A program made the translations under genes and the position numbers. Shown piece after piece: positions 7,504 to 15,699 of a DNA stretch of 45,519 nt. This DNA comes from Oscillibacter sp. (GTDB lineage Bacteria; Bacillota; Clostridia; Oscillospirales; Oscillospiraceae): assembly GCA_014799925.1 (NCBI GenBank), contig JAAVHC010000041.1, positions 1 through 45,519 on the forward strand, written 5' to 3'. The notes under the pieces were generated by a model, which was not told where the DNA came from, did no database searches, and was given only the letters and a program-made list of their open reading frames with translations. How positions within the stretch are numbered: position 1 is the first letter of the stretch; every line of letters begins with the position of its first letter.

Positions 7504-8081
7504 AGGTCCTCCCCCAAAAATTCTTCTCTGGTATACAGAATGTTGACCGCTTCCAGCAGGGCGTTGGCGGTCATGCGTTCCGGCAGGTCCAGCTTTTTCA
7601 GCAGCGCACTCCGCCTCGCGGCGCTGTCCGGTCCGCCGGTGAGGCCGAGGGCGTAGAAATCCGCCTTGGTAATGGGACGGCGCTCCGCAGACAATGTATC
7701 GTCCTCAAAGGTGGCTCCCGCCCGTTCCAGGGCCGCCAGCAGAATCTGAGGAGGCATGCCCTCCACGCCCAGCTTGCCCTCCCGGCCGGGAGCGGTTTTC
7801 CGGCGCTCCTTGCCGTGGATATCGGGAATATAAGCCTGCTTCAGCCGGCTTTTCGGAATGGCGCCCTTGAGAAAATTCCGGATGACAAACCCCGCCCCGT
7901 CGCTGTCGGTGAGCAGGATCAGCCCCCGCTCCGCCGCCAGACGGCGCAGCAGGGCCAGCCGCTCCCTGTCATTGAATACGCCAAAGCCACGGGTTTCCAC
8001 CACGGTGGCGTCCACAACCTGCTTGAGGGCGTTCTTGTCGTAGCGGCCCTCCACGACGATGACTTCCCGGATTTTCCTCAT
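7500..8081 (-). CDS. rnmV: Ribonuclease M5
   Basis: A 193-residue Toprim-domain nuclease that matures the ends of 5S rRNA in Firmicutes. The N-terminus EVIVVEGRYDKNALK carries the Toprim catalytic Glu, and LLTDSDGAGFVIRN supplies the DxD metal site. IPDIHGKERRK and the C-terminal helical domain with ITKADFYALGLTGG fit RNase M5. It is often next to tatD and ksgA; here it follows holA instead. Confidence 0.93.
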   Translation of the reverse strand: MRKIREVIVVEGRYDKNALKQVVDATVVETRGFGVFNDRERLALLRRLAAERGLILLTDSDGAGFVIRNFLKGAIPKSRLKQAYIPDIHGKERRKTAPGREGKLGVEGMPPQILLAALERAGATFEDDTLSAERRPITKADFYALGLTGGPDSAARRSALLKKLDLPERMTANALLEAVNILYTREEFLGEDL

Positions 8082-8114
8082 GCCTTCTATCCTCCCAGTA
8101 CCCGGCCGCCGCCA

Positions 8115-8185
8115 CCGGGCGGCAGGCCAGGTTCGGCCGCCGCAGCCCAGTCTCGCATTGGCCGTCCGCCCAGGACCGCCTAGGA
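8115..8185 (-). repeat. Dispersed repeat, copy 1 (overlaps the holA stop)
   Basis: Read on the minus strand this begins TCCTAGGCGG, has an inserted GTCCTGGGCGG, then GGACGGCC and ends CCTGCCGCCCGG. It matches the other copies at 18883-18942, 19544-19605, 24314-24375, 33129-33188 and 39870-39932. Its first six bases form the last codon and stop of holA. Confidence 0.7.
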
Positions 8186-9229
8186 CCGGGCCCCCTGGGC
8201 CAGCTCCATGAGCAGCAGCTTCAATTCATTCGCTCCGTCCACGCCGCTCACGCTCTTGATCCGCAGGTCCGCCTCATAGCATCGCCTGACCCCGTTGGCA
8301 CACCACTGGCGGCTGACCTGCCGGGCGTTATCCAGCAGCAGCCGGGCGGGGTAGTCCGAGCGCATGTTCCACCGCTCCATCAGCCAGAACCTGTCCCGTC
8401 CGGTATCCAGGGCGATGCGGGCGGTGTGGAGCTTGCGCAGCTCCTTGCCGATGAGGGCCAGGAGCATAAAGGGCTCCTCCTGGAGCTTCAGCAGGGTCCC
8501 CAGCACCCCGGCGGCCCGGTCGAAATCTCCCTTGGAGACGGCGCCCGTCATCTCGAACACCTGGGCCTCCAGCACAGGGGCGGCCACCGCGTCGATATCG
8601 GCCCTGGTCACGCGCTCCCCCTTGGCATAGGCGGCGATCTTGCCGATCTCCGGGATCAGGCCGTTCATCAGGCTGCCGCAGGTGAACAGCAGGTGCTCCG
8701 CCGTGGGGGCGTCAATGGTGTGGCCCGCGGCCTTGAACCGGCGGGAGACCCACTTGAGGATCTCGTTCTGACTCTGCTCCTCAAACTTCACCGCCTGGGC
8801 GTGCCCTTCCAGGGCGGCGTACAGCTTCTTATAGGTTTTATTGGGCTTGTACTCTGTCTGATCGTAGACGATCACCAGGCAGCAGTAGGGCGGAAAGTCC
8901 TCCAGCAGGGCGATGAGGCCGTTTCTCTGCTCCTCGCTGAGCTTATAGAGGTCCCAGTCCACCACCTGCACCATGGTCCGCGGGGACATCATAGGCATGG
9001 CCTCCACGGTTTCCGTCAGGGTCTGGACCGTCAGCGCTTTCCCCTCCAGCTTATGGTAGTTGAAGCTCTCAAACCCGGTCACCAGCTGCTTTTTCATCTC
9101 CGAGAGATAGAACTCCCGCAGATAGCTCTCTACGCCGTGGAAGATGTATACGGTCCCCAGCTCTCCCGCGGAGAGGGCTTCCTTCAGCCTGGCCAGACCG
9201 CCGTCAGGGGCTTTTTTCTTCACTGCCAT
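8180..9229 (-). CDS. holA: DNA polymerase III subunit delta
   Basis: The 349-residue clamp-loader subunit that opens the beta clamp. YIFHGVESYLREFYLSEMKK is the conserved start of the RarA-like fold. RTMVQVVDWDLYKLSEEQ, the LVIVYDQTEYKPNK segment and the C-terminal collar domain with LALIGKELRKLHTARIALDTG are typical of Firmicute HolA (about 330-350 aa). The last codon and TAG stop lie inside a dispersed repeat, so the natural C-terminus may have been slightly altered. It heads a minus-strand group with rnmV and a GNAT gene. Confidence 0.95.
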   Translation of the reverse strand: MAVKKKAPDGGLARLKEALSAGELGTVYIFHGVESYLREFYLSEMKKQLVTGFESFNYHKLEGKALTVQTLTETVEAMPMMSPRTMVQVVDWDLYKLSEEQRNGLIALLEDFPPYCCLVIVYDQTEYKPNKTYKKLYAALEGHAQAVKFEEQSQNEILKWVSRRFKAAGHTIDAPTAEHLLFTCGSLMNGLIPEIGKIAAYAKGERVTRADIDAVAAPVLEAQVFEMTGAVSKGDFDRAAGVLGTLLKLQEEPFMLLALIGKELRKLHTARIALDTGRDRFWLMERWNMRSDYPARLLLDNARQVSRQWCANGVRRCYEADLRIKSVSGVDGANELKLLLMELAQGARS

Positions 9230-9270
9230 AGCTTTGATTCATCCTCCGGTCAATATAATCCGTAAATCTG

Positions 9271-9299
9271 ATTATACCAGATAGCGGGGCGGGGCGCAA
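9271..9299 (-). promoter_or_regulatory. Promoter of holA
   Basis: TATAAT (9271-9276) with a weak -35 TTGCGC (9294-9299) 17 bases away, minus strand, about 42 bases upstream of the holA ATG. Confidence 0.65.
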
Positions 9300-9458
9300 G
9301 TCTTTACAACTCTTGTCCAGGGCAACAGCATTTAAAATTCAGCAAAGAGGATGGCAAGGAAATCGTTGCAGAAATTGCAGAGAAAAACTGATGGAACCGG
9401 CCTTTCCTGCAATCAAAAGAAAAAGCACCGCCTTATGAGGGCGATGCGGTAAAAATAG
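9300..9458. other. Gene-poor stretch with a possible coding remnant and a terminator
   Basis: A plus-strand frame ending at 9391 reads about 18 protein-like residues (SKEDGKEIVAEIAEKN, then TGA) but has no start, so it may be the tail of a decayed gene. A GC-rich hairpin at about 9425-9448, followed on the minus strand by TTTTTCTTTT, looks like a terminator below the tRNA fragment region. Confidence 0.4.
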
Positions 9459-9537
9459 AGCGGGCGACGGGGTTCAAACTCTGCCCGCCTCGGATTGAAA
9501 ACGCCGTCGGCGCTGGGTGGAGGCAGCGGGTTCGAGC
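9459..9537. pseudogene. Rearranged tRNA-Gly fragments
   Basis: 9459-9480 repeats, on the same strand as the intact tRNA-Gly, its 3' end and T-arm with a few changes. 9516-9537 carries a near-identical copy of the anticodon-stem-to-T-arm part (GGTGGAGG.AGCGGGTTCGAGC, one mismatch) in the opposite orientation. Neither can fold as a full tRNA. They appear to be remnants of duplication and inversion beside the functional gene. Confidence 0.6.
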
Positions 9538-9553
9538 GCTCTCCGCGCAAAAA

Positions 9554-9583
9554 GAGAGGGGAGCAACTTGCTTCTCCCCTCTC
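9554..9583 (-). terminator. Terminator of tRNA-Gly
   Basis: A perfect 10-bp stem (9574-9583 with 9554-9563) followed on the minus strand by TTTTT, beginning 5 bases past the encoded CCA. Confidence 0.88.
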
Positions 9584-9587
9584 CATC

Positions 9588-9663
9588 TGGAGCGGGCGAC
9601 GGGGCTCGAACCCGCTACCTCCACCTTGGCAAGGTGGCGCTCTACCAGATGAGCTACGCCCGC
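9588..9663 (-). tRNA. tRNA-Gly (anticodon GCC)
   Basis: A 76-base cloverleaf on the minus strand. The acceptor stem GCGGGCG pairs with CGCCCGC, the D-arm contains AGCTCATCTGGTAGAGC, the anticodon loop is TTGCCAA with GCC, the T-loop is GGTTCGAGCC, the discriminator base is T, and CCA is encoded. It has its own strong promoter and terminator. Confidence 0.97.
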
Positions 9664-9675
9664 AGAACATGATGT

Positions 9676-9704
9676 AGTATAGCAGACATCTCCTTGTCTG
9701 TCAA
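9676..9704 (-). promoter_or_regulatory. Promoter of tRNA-Gly
   Basis: TTGACA (9699-9704), 17-bp spacer, TATACT (9676-9681) on the minus strand. The start site is predicted just ahead of the tRNA 5' end. Confidence 0.88.
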
Positions 9705-9732
9705 GAGAAAATTTTGCATTTTTCCTCTTTTT

Positions 9733-9762
9733 TCCGGCGGCCCCAAAGGGGCCGCCGGCTTT
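9733..9762 (-). terminator. GC-rich hairpin below the cold-shock gene
   Basis: CCGGCGGCCCC and its complement form a very stable 11-bp stem with a 3-nt loop, about 20 bases past the csp stop. The T-run is on the plus-strand side rather than the minus-strand side, so it is at best a non-canonical terminator or an RNA 3'-end stabiliser. Confidence 0.5.
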
Positions 9763-9778
9763 TCGCCATTTCGACGCG

Positions 9779-9991
9779 TCAGATGGCCGTGACGTTCACC
9801 GCGCGCAGCTTGCTGCTGTTCTTGGGGTCCGGTTCCACGTCATACGTGACCTTCTGCCCCTCGGTGAGGGTACGATAGCCGGTTCCCTGGATGGCAGAAA
9901 AATGGACGAATACGTCGCCGCTTCCGTCATCGTTGGAGATAAAGCCATAGCCCTTCTCCGCGTTGAACCATTTTACAGTACCGTTATTCAT
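9779..9991 (-). CDS. Cold shock protein (CspA family)
   Basis: A 70-residue single OB-fold nucleic-acid chaperone. RNP1 KGYGFI and RNP2 VFVHF are both present, after the invariant [17 protein letters not shown] start. It binds single-stranded RNA and DNA and helps melt RNA structure. AGGAGG lies 9 bases upstream. A leader of about 110 bases separates it from its promoter, in line with leader-based temperature control of csp genes. Confidence 0.96.
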   Translation of the reverse strand: MNNGTVKWFNAEKGYGFISNDDGSGDVFVHFSAIQGTGYRTLTEGQKVTYDVEPDPKNSSKLRAVNVTAI

Positions 9992-10107
9992 GCTGATTGC
10001 CTCCTAAAGAATTGAAATAAATGCAAAGAAGCCTACTGCGGCAAAGCCGGAAGACGGACTGGTTTCGCCTGACGGTGACTAATTTGTACATTTTTGAACA
10101 CACCGTA

Positions 10108-10136
10108 AGCATACCATCCGGTGAAGAAAATGTCAA
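10108..10136 (-). promoter_or_regulatory. Promoter of the cold-shock gene
   Basis: TTGACA (10131-10136), 17-bp spacer, TATGCT (10108-10113), minus strand. The leader from about 10101 to 9992 can fold a hairpin around CCGGCTTTGCCGC and may be the thermosensitive part. Confidence 0.8.
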
Positions 10137-10196
10137 GTAAAGATTGAGGCAAATTTTCCTGTTCTTCCGGCCCCCACGAAATATGCAAGAAACCAA

Positions 10197-10225
10197 TTGA
10201 CAGATCCTCCGTCTGCCTATATGAT
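10197..10225 (+). promoter_or_regulatory. Promoter of mrnC-rqcH
   Basis: TTGACA (10197-10202), 17-bp spacer, TATGAT (10220-10225). It lies inside an upstream extension of the reading frame, which supports translation starting at 10263 and not at the TTG of the -35 box. Confidence 0.8.
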
Positions 10226-10262
10226 GATGGAAGACAGCAAGGCTTTACAGACAGGAGACATT

Positions 10263-10679
10263 ATGAACGATTATTTCAACATCACGCTCAGTGAGGACGA
10301 GATCCGGGGCATCAGCAGCATTGGCCTGGCCCATCTGGGGGACGCGGTGTACGAGCTGCTGGTGCGCGCATGGCTGTGCGCCCACGGCAAGGCCACCGGC
10401 AAAGGGCTCCACCGGGCCGCGGTGGAGCTGGTCCGGGCCCGGGCGCAGGCGGAACGGGGGGAGCGCGTCCTGCCTCTGCTGACGGAGGAGGAGCTGGCGG
10501 TCTACAAACGGGGGCGCAACGCCCACGTCCATACCATCCCCCATAACGCCAGCCGTTCGGAGTATTTGAAGGCCACCGCTCTGGAGTGCCTGTTCGGGTG
10601 GCTGTATCTGCGCGGCGAGCGGGAACGGATCAGCCGGCTGTTTGCCGCGATGATGGAGGAGGATGACCATGCCGCTTGA
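10263..10679 (+). CDS. mrnC: Mini-ribonuclease III
   Basis: 138 residues, a lone RNase III catalytic domain without a dsRNA-binding domain, which matures 23S rRNA in Firmicutes. GLAHLGDAVYELLVRAWL is the family signature with catalytic Asp. KRGRNAHVHTIPHNAS and EYLKATALECLFGWLYL complete the active site. The ATG at 10263 has AGGAG 5 bases upstream. Its 3' end overlaps the next gene. MrnC usually neighbours cysS; here its partner is rqcH. Confidence 0.94.
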   Translation: MNDYFNITLSEDEIRGISSIGLAHLGDAVYELLVRAWLCAHGKATGKGLHRAAVELVRARAQAERGERVLPLLTEEELAVYKRGRNAHVHTIPHNASRSEYLKATALECLFGWLYLRGERERISRLFAAMMEEDDHAA

Positions 10680-12402
10680 CGCCGTATGCCTGATAGGCGT
10701 AGTAAAGGAATTGCGGGAGGCCCTGCTGGGCCTGCGGATCGAGAAGGTGCAGCAGCCCGCGCGGGATCAGGTGATCCTCACCTTCCGGGGGAATCAGAAG
10801 CTGCTGCTGTGCGCCGGAGCCAGTCAGGCCCGGATCCATCTCACCGGGATTTCCAGGGAAAACCCTGCCGCGCCGCCCATGTTCTGCATGCTCCTGCGCA
10901 AGCATCTGGGGGGCGGACGGCTCACCGCCGTTGACCAGCCCGCTCTGGAGCGGGCGGTGATCCTGACGGTGGAGATCGTTGACGAGCTGGGCGAGCCGGG
11001 GGTCCGGAAGCTGGCGGCGGAGTGCATGGGACGGTATTCCAACCTGATTCTGCTGGACGGGGAGGACCGCATTATCGACTGCCTCCGCCGGGTGGATATG
11101 GAGATGAGCGAGCGGCGGCAGGTGCTGCCGGGGCTGTTCTACCGTCTGCCTCCCGCCCAGGAGAAGGCGGACCCGCTGGCGATCGACGCGGACGGCTTCG
11201 CCCGTCTTCTGGCGGACGCCAACCCGGAGCGGGAAACCGGCGCGTTCCTGCTGGACAGCTTTTTCGGTCTGTCGCCCCTGGTGTGTCGGGAGATTGCCCG
11301 GCGCGCGGGCGGAGACCGGATGGCGGGGGACGCTCCCAACGCTTTGCGGGAGGCGTTTTTCGCCTGGCAGGAGCGGGTAAAGAATGAGGAGTTCCGGCCC
11401 TATATGCTCATAAAGGACGGTAAGCCGTCGGATTTCTCCTATCTGCCCATCGCCCAGTACGGGGACAGCATGGAGGGCCGGACGTGGGACGCTTTTTCCC
11501 CCATGCTGGATGCTTTCTATGAGACCCGGGAGCAGATCGAGCGGGTGCGCCAGCGGGGTCAGGACCTCCAGAGAGCCGCCGCCAACGCCCGTGACCGGGC
11601 CCGCCGGAAGCTGGCCCTTCAGGAGAAGGAGTATGCCGAGACCCAGGGCCGGGACCGCCTGCGGCTCTGCGGCGAGTTGATTACCGCCAACCTGTACCGG
11701 ATGGAGCGTGGCTCCGGCGTTCTGCGGGCGGAGAACTATTATGAGGAGGGCTGTCCGGAGGTGGAGATTCCTCTGGACCCCCTGCTGACGCCCCAGCAGA
11801 ACGCGGCGAAATATTTCAAGCGGTACAACAAGGCCAAGACGGCGGAGGCGTATCTCACGGTGCAGATGGACCTGGCCCGGAAGGAGCGGGACTGGCTGGA
11901 GAGCGTGCTGGACGAGCTGAGCCGGGCGGAGACGGAGCAGGACTTCAACGACATCCGCCGGGAGCTGCGGGAGGCGGGGCATCTGAAGGGTCCGGCCCCA
12001 GGGAAAAGGGAGCCCAAACGGGGACCCGGCCGTCCCCGGACCTTCCGGTCCAGCGGGGGCTTCCGCATCCTCGTGGGGCGGAGCAATACGCAGAACGACC
12101 AGCTGGTCAGGGAGGCGTTCAAGTCGGACTACTGGTTCCATACCCAGCGGATCCACGGGTCTCATGTGATTCTATGCGCGGAGGGCCGGGAGCCGGACGG
12201 GCGGTCCCTGACGGAGGCCGCCACGCTGGCGGCATGGTTCTCCCAGGGCCGGGAGGGGGGCCAGGTGGCGGTGGACTACACTCAGGTGAAAAACGTCCGC
12301 AAGCCCAATGGGGCCCGGCCCGGCATGGTGGTCTACGACCCCTATCAAACGGCGTACGTGACGCCGTCTGAAGAGCTGGCGAAAGAACTGGAGGAGAAAT
12401 AG
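10669..12402 (+). CDS. rqcH: Ribosome quality control protein RqcH (NFACT family)
   Basis: The protein has 577 residues. The NFACT-N domain (about 1-200, LDAVCLIGVVKELREALLG and FCMLLRKHLGGGRL) is followed by a helical coiled-coil middle (about 280-440) and an NFACT-R domain at the C-terminus (FRILVGRSNTQNDQLV, DYWFHTQRIHGSHVIL). RqcH binds stalled 50S-nascent-chain complexes and directs Ala tailing. Older annotation calls it fibronectin-binding protein A. The start at 10669 is preferred because GGAGGAGG sits 6 bases upstream; an ATG at 10663 is also in frame. It overlaps mrnC by 11 bases. Confidence 0.95.
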   Translation: MPLDAVCLIGVVKELREALLGLRIEKVQQPARDQVILTFRGNQKLLLCAGASQARIHLTGISRENPAAPPMFCMLLRKHLGGGRLTAVDQPALERAVILTVEIVDELGEPGVRKLAAECMGRYSNLILLDGEDRIIDCLRRVDMEMSERRQVLPGLFYRLPPAQEKADPLAIDADGFARLLADANPERETGAFLLDSFFGLSPLVCREIARRAGGDRMAGDAPNALREAFFAWQERVKNEEFRPYMLIKDGKPSDFSYLPIAQYGDSMEGRTWDAFSPMLDAFYETREQIERVRQRGQDLQRAAANARDRARRKLALQEKEYAETQGRDRLRLCGELITANLYRMERGSGVLRAENYYEEGCPEVEIPLDPLLTPQQNAAKYFKRYNKAKTAEAYLTVQMDLARKERDWLESVLDELSRAETEQDFNDIRRELREAGHLKGPAPGKREPKRGPGRPRTFRSSGGFRILVGRSNTQNDQLVREAFKSDYWFHTQRIHGSHVILCAEGREPDGRSLTEAATLAAWFSQGREGGQVAVDYTQVKNVRKPNGARPGMVVYDPYQTAYVTPSEELAKELEEK

Positions 12403-12433
12403 GAGAGGGCCGCCCCGCTGGGCGGCCCTCTCC
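12402..12433 (+). terminator. Terminator after rqcH
   Basis: A 14-bp GC-rich stem (12402-12415 with 12420-12433) starts at the rqcH stop codon. The following tract is CT-rich (TCTGCTTCC), so termination may be only partial. Confidence 0.7.
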
Positions 12434-12502
12434 TCTGCTTCCTGCGGAGGCGGAGCGGCGGTTTTCACTTGACAGACCGGGCTCCCGCGCCCGGATGGCA
12501 GC

Positions 12503-15133
12503 CTATTGCGAATTCTGCGCGGCCTTAATGATCGTGACGCTCCCACTGACATGGGCCAGCGCGCCGCCCTCCGTGTGAAGGAATAAACGGTACTCCCCCG
12601 GATCAACGGGGGATTTCCACATCATGGTCTCGGTCCTGACCTCCAGCTTTCCATCGGTTCTCCGGCAGGAAACCATATAGTAACGGACCTCCGGACTGGT
12701 CTGTCCCGGCTTGGCAAAGCCCACGTCCAACTGTTCCCCGCTTTCCGCGGAAACATTGTAGCAGACCCGGTCGCCCTCGTTCAGAGTATAGGTTCCCAGC
12801 CAGACGTATTCGCCGTCCTTCACCTTTTCAATACCCACGGGGACGGAGACGATCTCGCTGTTATCCCAGGCTTCATCCGGGCTGTCCCAGCCTTTATCCC
12901 GGGCTTCGCCCTCCGGAGCCTCCATATCGCCCAGCAGACTGGCTGCTTCCGCATCCGTCATACAGGCAGCGCCTGTAATCTTGTCGTCCGCGCTGCGGGT
13001 GATCCTGACGTTGACGGTTCCCTTGGGGTTCATGTCCAGTACATAGAAGGAGCCTCCCTTTCGGACGTCCAGGAAAATATTGACCAGCTGTCCCTGGTAG
13101 TAATAATTCTTGCCGTCCATCGTAACGCCTGCGGCCTGGTACTCCGCCCTCTGCGCCGCTTCCCATTCCTTTTCCCGCTGTTCTTCCAGTTCATCAAATT
13201 CATCATTCCGGTCCAGCTTATTGAACAGCATGGACTGGAAACTCCATTTTCCATCCTCCAGGGCCCTGTCCAGCCAGCGCTCCAGATCCGCTTTGTCCAT
13301 GCAGTCCGTCAGGGTGGAGAAAAACGCGATTTCTCCGTCCCCGTAGGCCCGTTCCGCGAAGGCGGCGATGAGCGGGTCGTCCCCGTCCAGTATTCTCACA
13401 GCGACGGAGAAGAAGGCAAAATCGTCTCCGGCGTAGAGCTTTTCCAGCCACTCCCCCTGCGCGGTCCCGTCCAGCCGGGAGAACGCGATTTGAAACAGCG
13501 GCAGACTGTCCGCCTCATAGTACCGTGCCGCCTCTGACAGGGGCGCTCCCGTGGTCTGGTCCTGCGTTATATCTTCACCCGTTTCTTTTGGATAGACGAA
13601 ATTATCATAGGAACGGCTCCCCTGGCCGATCGCAAGGACTGCTCCAACGGATTTCCCCTGAATATTTCCGCCCGCGCCTGCGATATCGTAATCCCGCATC
13701 GTGACATTATAAATATGCGCATTTTTGGCAACGCCGAACAGTCCAACGATCTCCGCGTCCGGGTCAGTCATGGTAAGCCCGATGATTTCAAAGCCGTTGC
13801 CGTTAAACGTGCCCGTAAACGGAGCGTCCCATGTCCCAATGGGCGCCCATTCATCCGTGGATAACCGAATATCCGCCTGCTGCATATAATTCCGATCCAT
13901 ACCATACTCGCCTGTGCCGATCGCTCTGAGCTGGGCTTCGTTATGAACTAAAAAGAATGTTTTCCCGTTGACATCCAGCGTTTCCATTGCTGGCGATTCC
14001 TCTGCCGCCGGAGAATGACCGGACTGTACCGGCAGCGGCTTTTCCGCGTTCGCCGGGTCGGACGCATCCGCCGCCGAGGCGGGATAAACGCCCACAAAAA
14101 CCGCGCAGAAGACCACGCACAGCGTCAGCGCGCCCGTTAAACACCGTGTCGCGGTTGACTTCTTTCTGAAATTCATAATTGCGCTTAACCTCTCTTTCAA
14201 TAGCCGCTTATTTTCGCTTAACGTGACAGCGCCGGGATTTTCCCTGTACTTTCCCACCGCCGCCATCGCGTCCAGCAGAGTTTGTCCATAGTCCTGCGCA
14301 TGGTCGTGCCCCATTTTTGCGAGGACTGCCTCGTCACAGGAAAATTCACAGGCGCTGGTGATTTCCCGGTTCATAAGATGCACCAGGGGATTGAACCAGT
14401 GCAGACAGACCGTAATCTGCGCCAGCCATTTGTAAAACATATCCCGCCGCCGGTAGTGCGTCAGCTCATGCAGCGCGATATACTGGAAATCCGTTTCGGG
14501 AATATCCGCGCCCGGCAGCACGATACACGGATGGAAAAAGCCAATCAGCAGCGGCGAAGAGACCAGCGGATTGACGCAAAGCTCCACCGGCGCCCGAACC
14601 CCTGCCCGCTCCGCGGCGGCGGAAAGGCGGTCCAGCATATCCACGTCGGAAACGGGGACCATCCCGGCGTGGATATATCGCACAAACCCCTGATAAATCG
14701 TTATTTTTCGTATCAGAAGACCCAGAGCGGCGGCCGGCCAAATCAGCCAGATGTGATCCGTCAGCCATGCCCCAATATCCTGACGCGGGGGAGCGGCTGT
14801 CAAGTTCTGTGCCGGGAGATTCGCCGATTCCTCCCCCTGCTCCGGACCGACGGACGAGACATGCGCGCCTTCCGGACCGGCAAGCGGGTTCTCCTGCCGC
14901 GTCGGAGGAGCGGCCCGGGTGATCGCCTGATCGACCGCCTGATAGGCTTTCCCCATCAGGCTTATTTCCGGGCTGAAGGGGAGCAGCAGCCGCAGAATGA
15001 CAAGGAGCCAGATGTAATACTGCCATTGCCGGCTGATCTTGTCCTTTAAAAACCGCTTTCCCAAAAGCAGCGTCAGGATAAGCAAGCCGCCGGAAAAGGA
15101 CATGGACAGGAATGTCTTCAAAATGGTGCTCAT
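12503..15133 (-). CDS. BlaR1-like M56 membrane metallopeptidase with large extracellular region
   Basis: This 876-residue protein has an N-terminal membrane module with helices near residues 8-25, 38-56 and 124-142 and the zinc motif HELTH (222-226) of M56 gluzincins, as in BlaR1/MecR1. After another helix near 335-357 the outer part begins. Residues about 395-510 look like a GLUG-type beta-helix (EWAPIGTWDAPFTGTFNGNG, then IVGLFGVAKNA). Later parts carry DGKNYYYQGQLVNIFLDVRK and a C-terminal beta domain ending PGEYRLFLHTEGGAL. It overlaps blaI by 4 bases. Presumably it senses an outside signal and cleaves the BlaI-like repressor. It has no penicillin-binding domain, so the signal is probably not a beta-lactam. 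Confidence 0.9.
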   Translation of the reverse strand: MSTILKTFLSMSFSGGLLILTLLLGKRFLKDKISRQWQYYIWLLVILRLLLPFSPEISLMGKAYQAVDQAITRAAPPTRQENPLAGPEGAHVSSVGPEQGEESANLPAQNLTAAPPRQDIGAWLTDHIWLIWPAAALGLLIRKITIYQGFVRYIHAGMVPVSDVDMLDRLSAAAERAGVRAPVELCVNPLVSSPLLIGFFHPCIVLPGADIPETDFQYIALHELTHYRRRDMFYKWLAQITVCLHWFNPLVHLMNREITSACEFSCDEAVLAKMGHDHAQDYGQTLLDAMAAVGKYRENPGAVTLSENKRLLKERLSAIMNFRKKSTATRCLTGALTLCVVFCAVFVGVYPASAADASDPANAEKPLPVQSGHSPAAEESPAMETLDVNGKTFFLVHNEAQLRAIGTGEYGMDRNYMQQADIRLSTDEWAPIGTWDAPFTGTFNGNGFEIIGLTMTDPDAEIVGLFGVAKNAHIYNVTMRDYDIAGAGGNIQGKSVGAVLAIGQGSRSYDNFVYPKETGEDITQDQTTGAPLSEAARYYEADSLPLFQIAFSRLDGTAQGEWLEKLYAGDDFAFFSVAVRILDGDDPLIAAFAERAYGDGEIAFFSTLTDCMDKADLERWLDRALEDGKWSFQSMLFNKLDRNDEFDELEEQREKEWEAAQRAEYQAAGVTMDGKNYYYQGQLVNIFLDVRKGGSFYVLDMNPKGTVNVRITRSADDKITGAACMTDAEAASLLGDMEAPEGEARDKGWDSPDEAWDNSEIVSVPVGIEKVKDGEYVWLGTYTLNEGDRVCYNVSAESGEQLDVGFAKPGQTSPEVRYYMVSCRRTDGKLEVRTETMMWKSPVDPGEYRLFLHTEGGALAHVSGSVTIIKAAQNSQ

Positions 15134-15513
15134 GACTCCTCCGACCCTTTCTTCAGCAGGCTTTTCAGCTCCTCGTACTCCTCGTCTGACAGCAAATCGT
15201 CCAGAATCAGATTGGAAACCAGACCTTTCGCACTTCCCTCATAGATTTTTGCCAGGAAGTGCTTCGTCTGCGCCGTCTGGTATTCCGATTCTGAAACGAG
15301 GGCGGTATATTCATTGCGCCGGCCGATTTTCCTGGCGCTCAGAAAGCCCTTGTGAACCAGCCGGGACAAAAGCACAATCAGGGTATTCTTCTGACACGGT
15401 TTGCCCCTGGCCGCCAGAGCGTCCATGATGTAGGGAAACAGCGTTACCTCCGACTGGCTGCCCCATACGATTTTCATAATTTCCAGTTCGGCGTCAGAGA
15501 TTTGCTGCGGCAT
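15130..15513 (-). CDS. BlaI/MecI/CopY family repressor
   Basis: A 127-residue winged-helix repressor. QQISDAELEIMKIVW is the standard N-terminus, KNTLIVLLSRLVHKGFL the recognition helix and wing, and the C-terminal helices dimerise. The ATG at 15511-15513 has AAGGAGG 7 bases upstream, while the longer in-frame extension starts inside the operator. It is the first gene of a pair with the M56 protease that likely inactivates it. Confidence 0.94.
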   Translation of the reverse strand: MPQQISDAELEIMKIVWGSQSEVTLFPYIMDALAARGKPCQKNTLIVLLSRLVHKGFLSARKIGRRNEYTALVSESEYQTAQTKHFLAKIYEGSAKGLVSNLILDDLLSDEEYEELKSLLKKGSEES

Positions 15514-15529
15514 GGCGGTTCCTCCTTGA

Positions 15530-15549
15530 TGTATAACATGATGTTGACA
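15530..15549. promoter_or_regulatory. Likely BlaI operator
   Basis: A 20-bp dyad, TGT-N2-AACAT-N-ATGTT-N2-ACA in form, lies between the promoter and the blaI start. The ACA/TGT ends match the known preference of BlaI/MecI proteins. The regulator is inferred. Confidence 0.65.
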
Positions 15550-15554
15550 TTCAA

Positions 15555-15583
15555 AATATAACACAGCGTTGTACTTTTGTCAA
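15555..15583 (-). promoter_or_regulatory. Promoter of the blaI-blaR1-like operon
   Basis: TTGACA (15578-15583), 17-bp spacer, TATATT (15555-15560), minus strand. Confidence 0.85.
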
Positions 15584-15623
15584 GCCCTGTTTTGGGCTGC
15601 TCCAGGCGCTTTGCCCATAAATT

Positions 15624-15659
15624 CAGGGCCGAGAATCTGCTGTCAGATTCCCGGCCCTG
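15624..15659 (-). terminator. Hairpin after the DUF951 operon
   Basis: A 16-bp stem with one mismatch (15624-15639 with 15644-15659) starts about 40 bases past the end of the small membrane gene. The minus-strand tail is only AATTTAT, so its strength is uncertain. Confidence 0.55.
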
Positions 15660-15699
15660 ATCTCACCATTATGTTTTTGCGGCATAGCAGGGGCCGCCC

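Noticed and set aside
10630-12165. Minus-strand frame of 511 codons opposite rqcH
   Set aside because: GC-rich shadow of rqcH without any domain.
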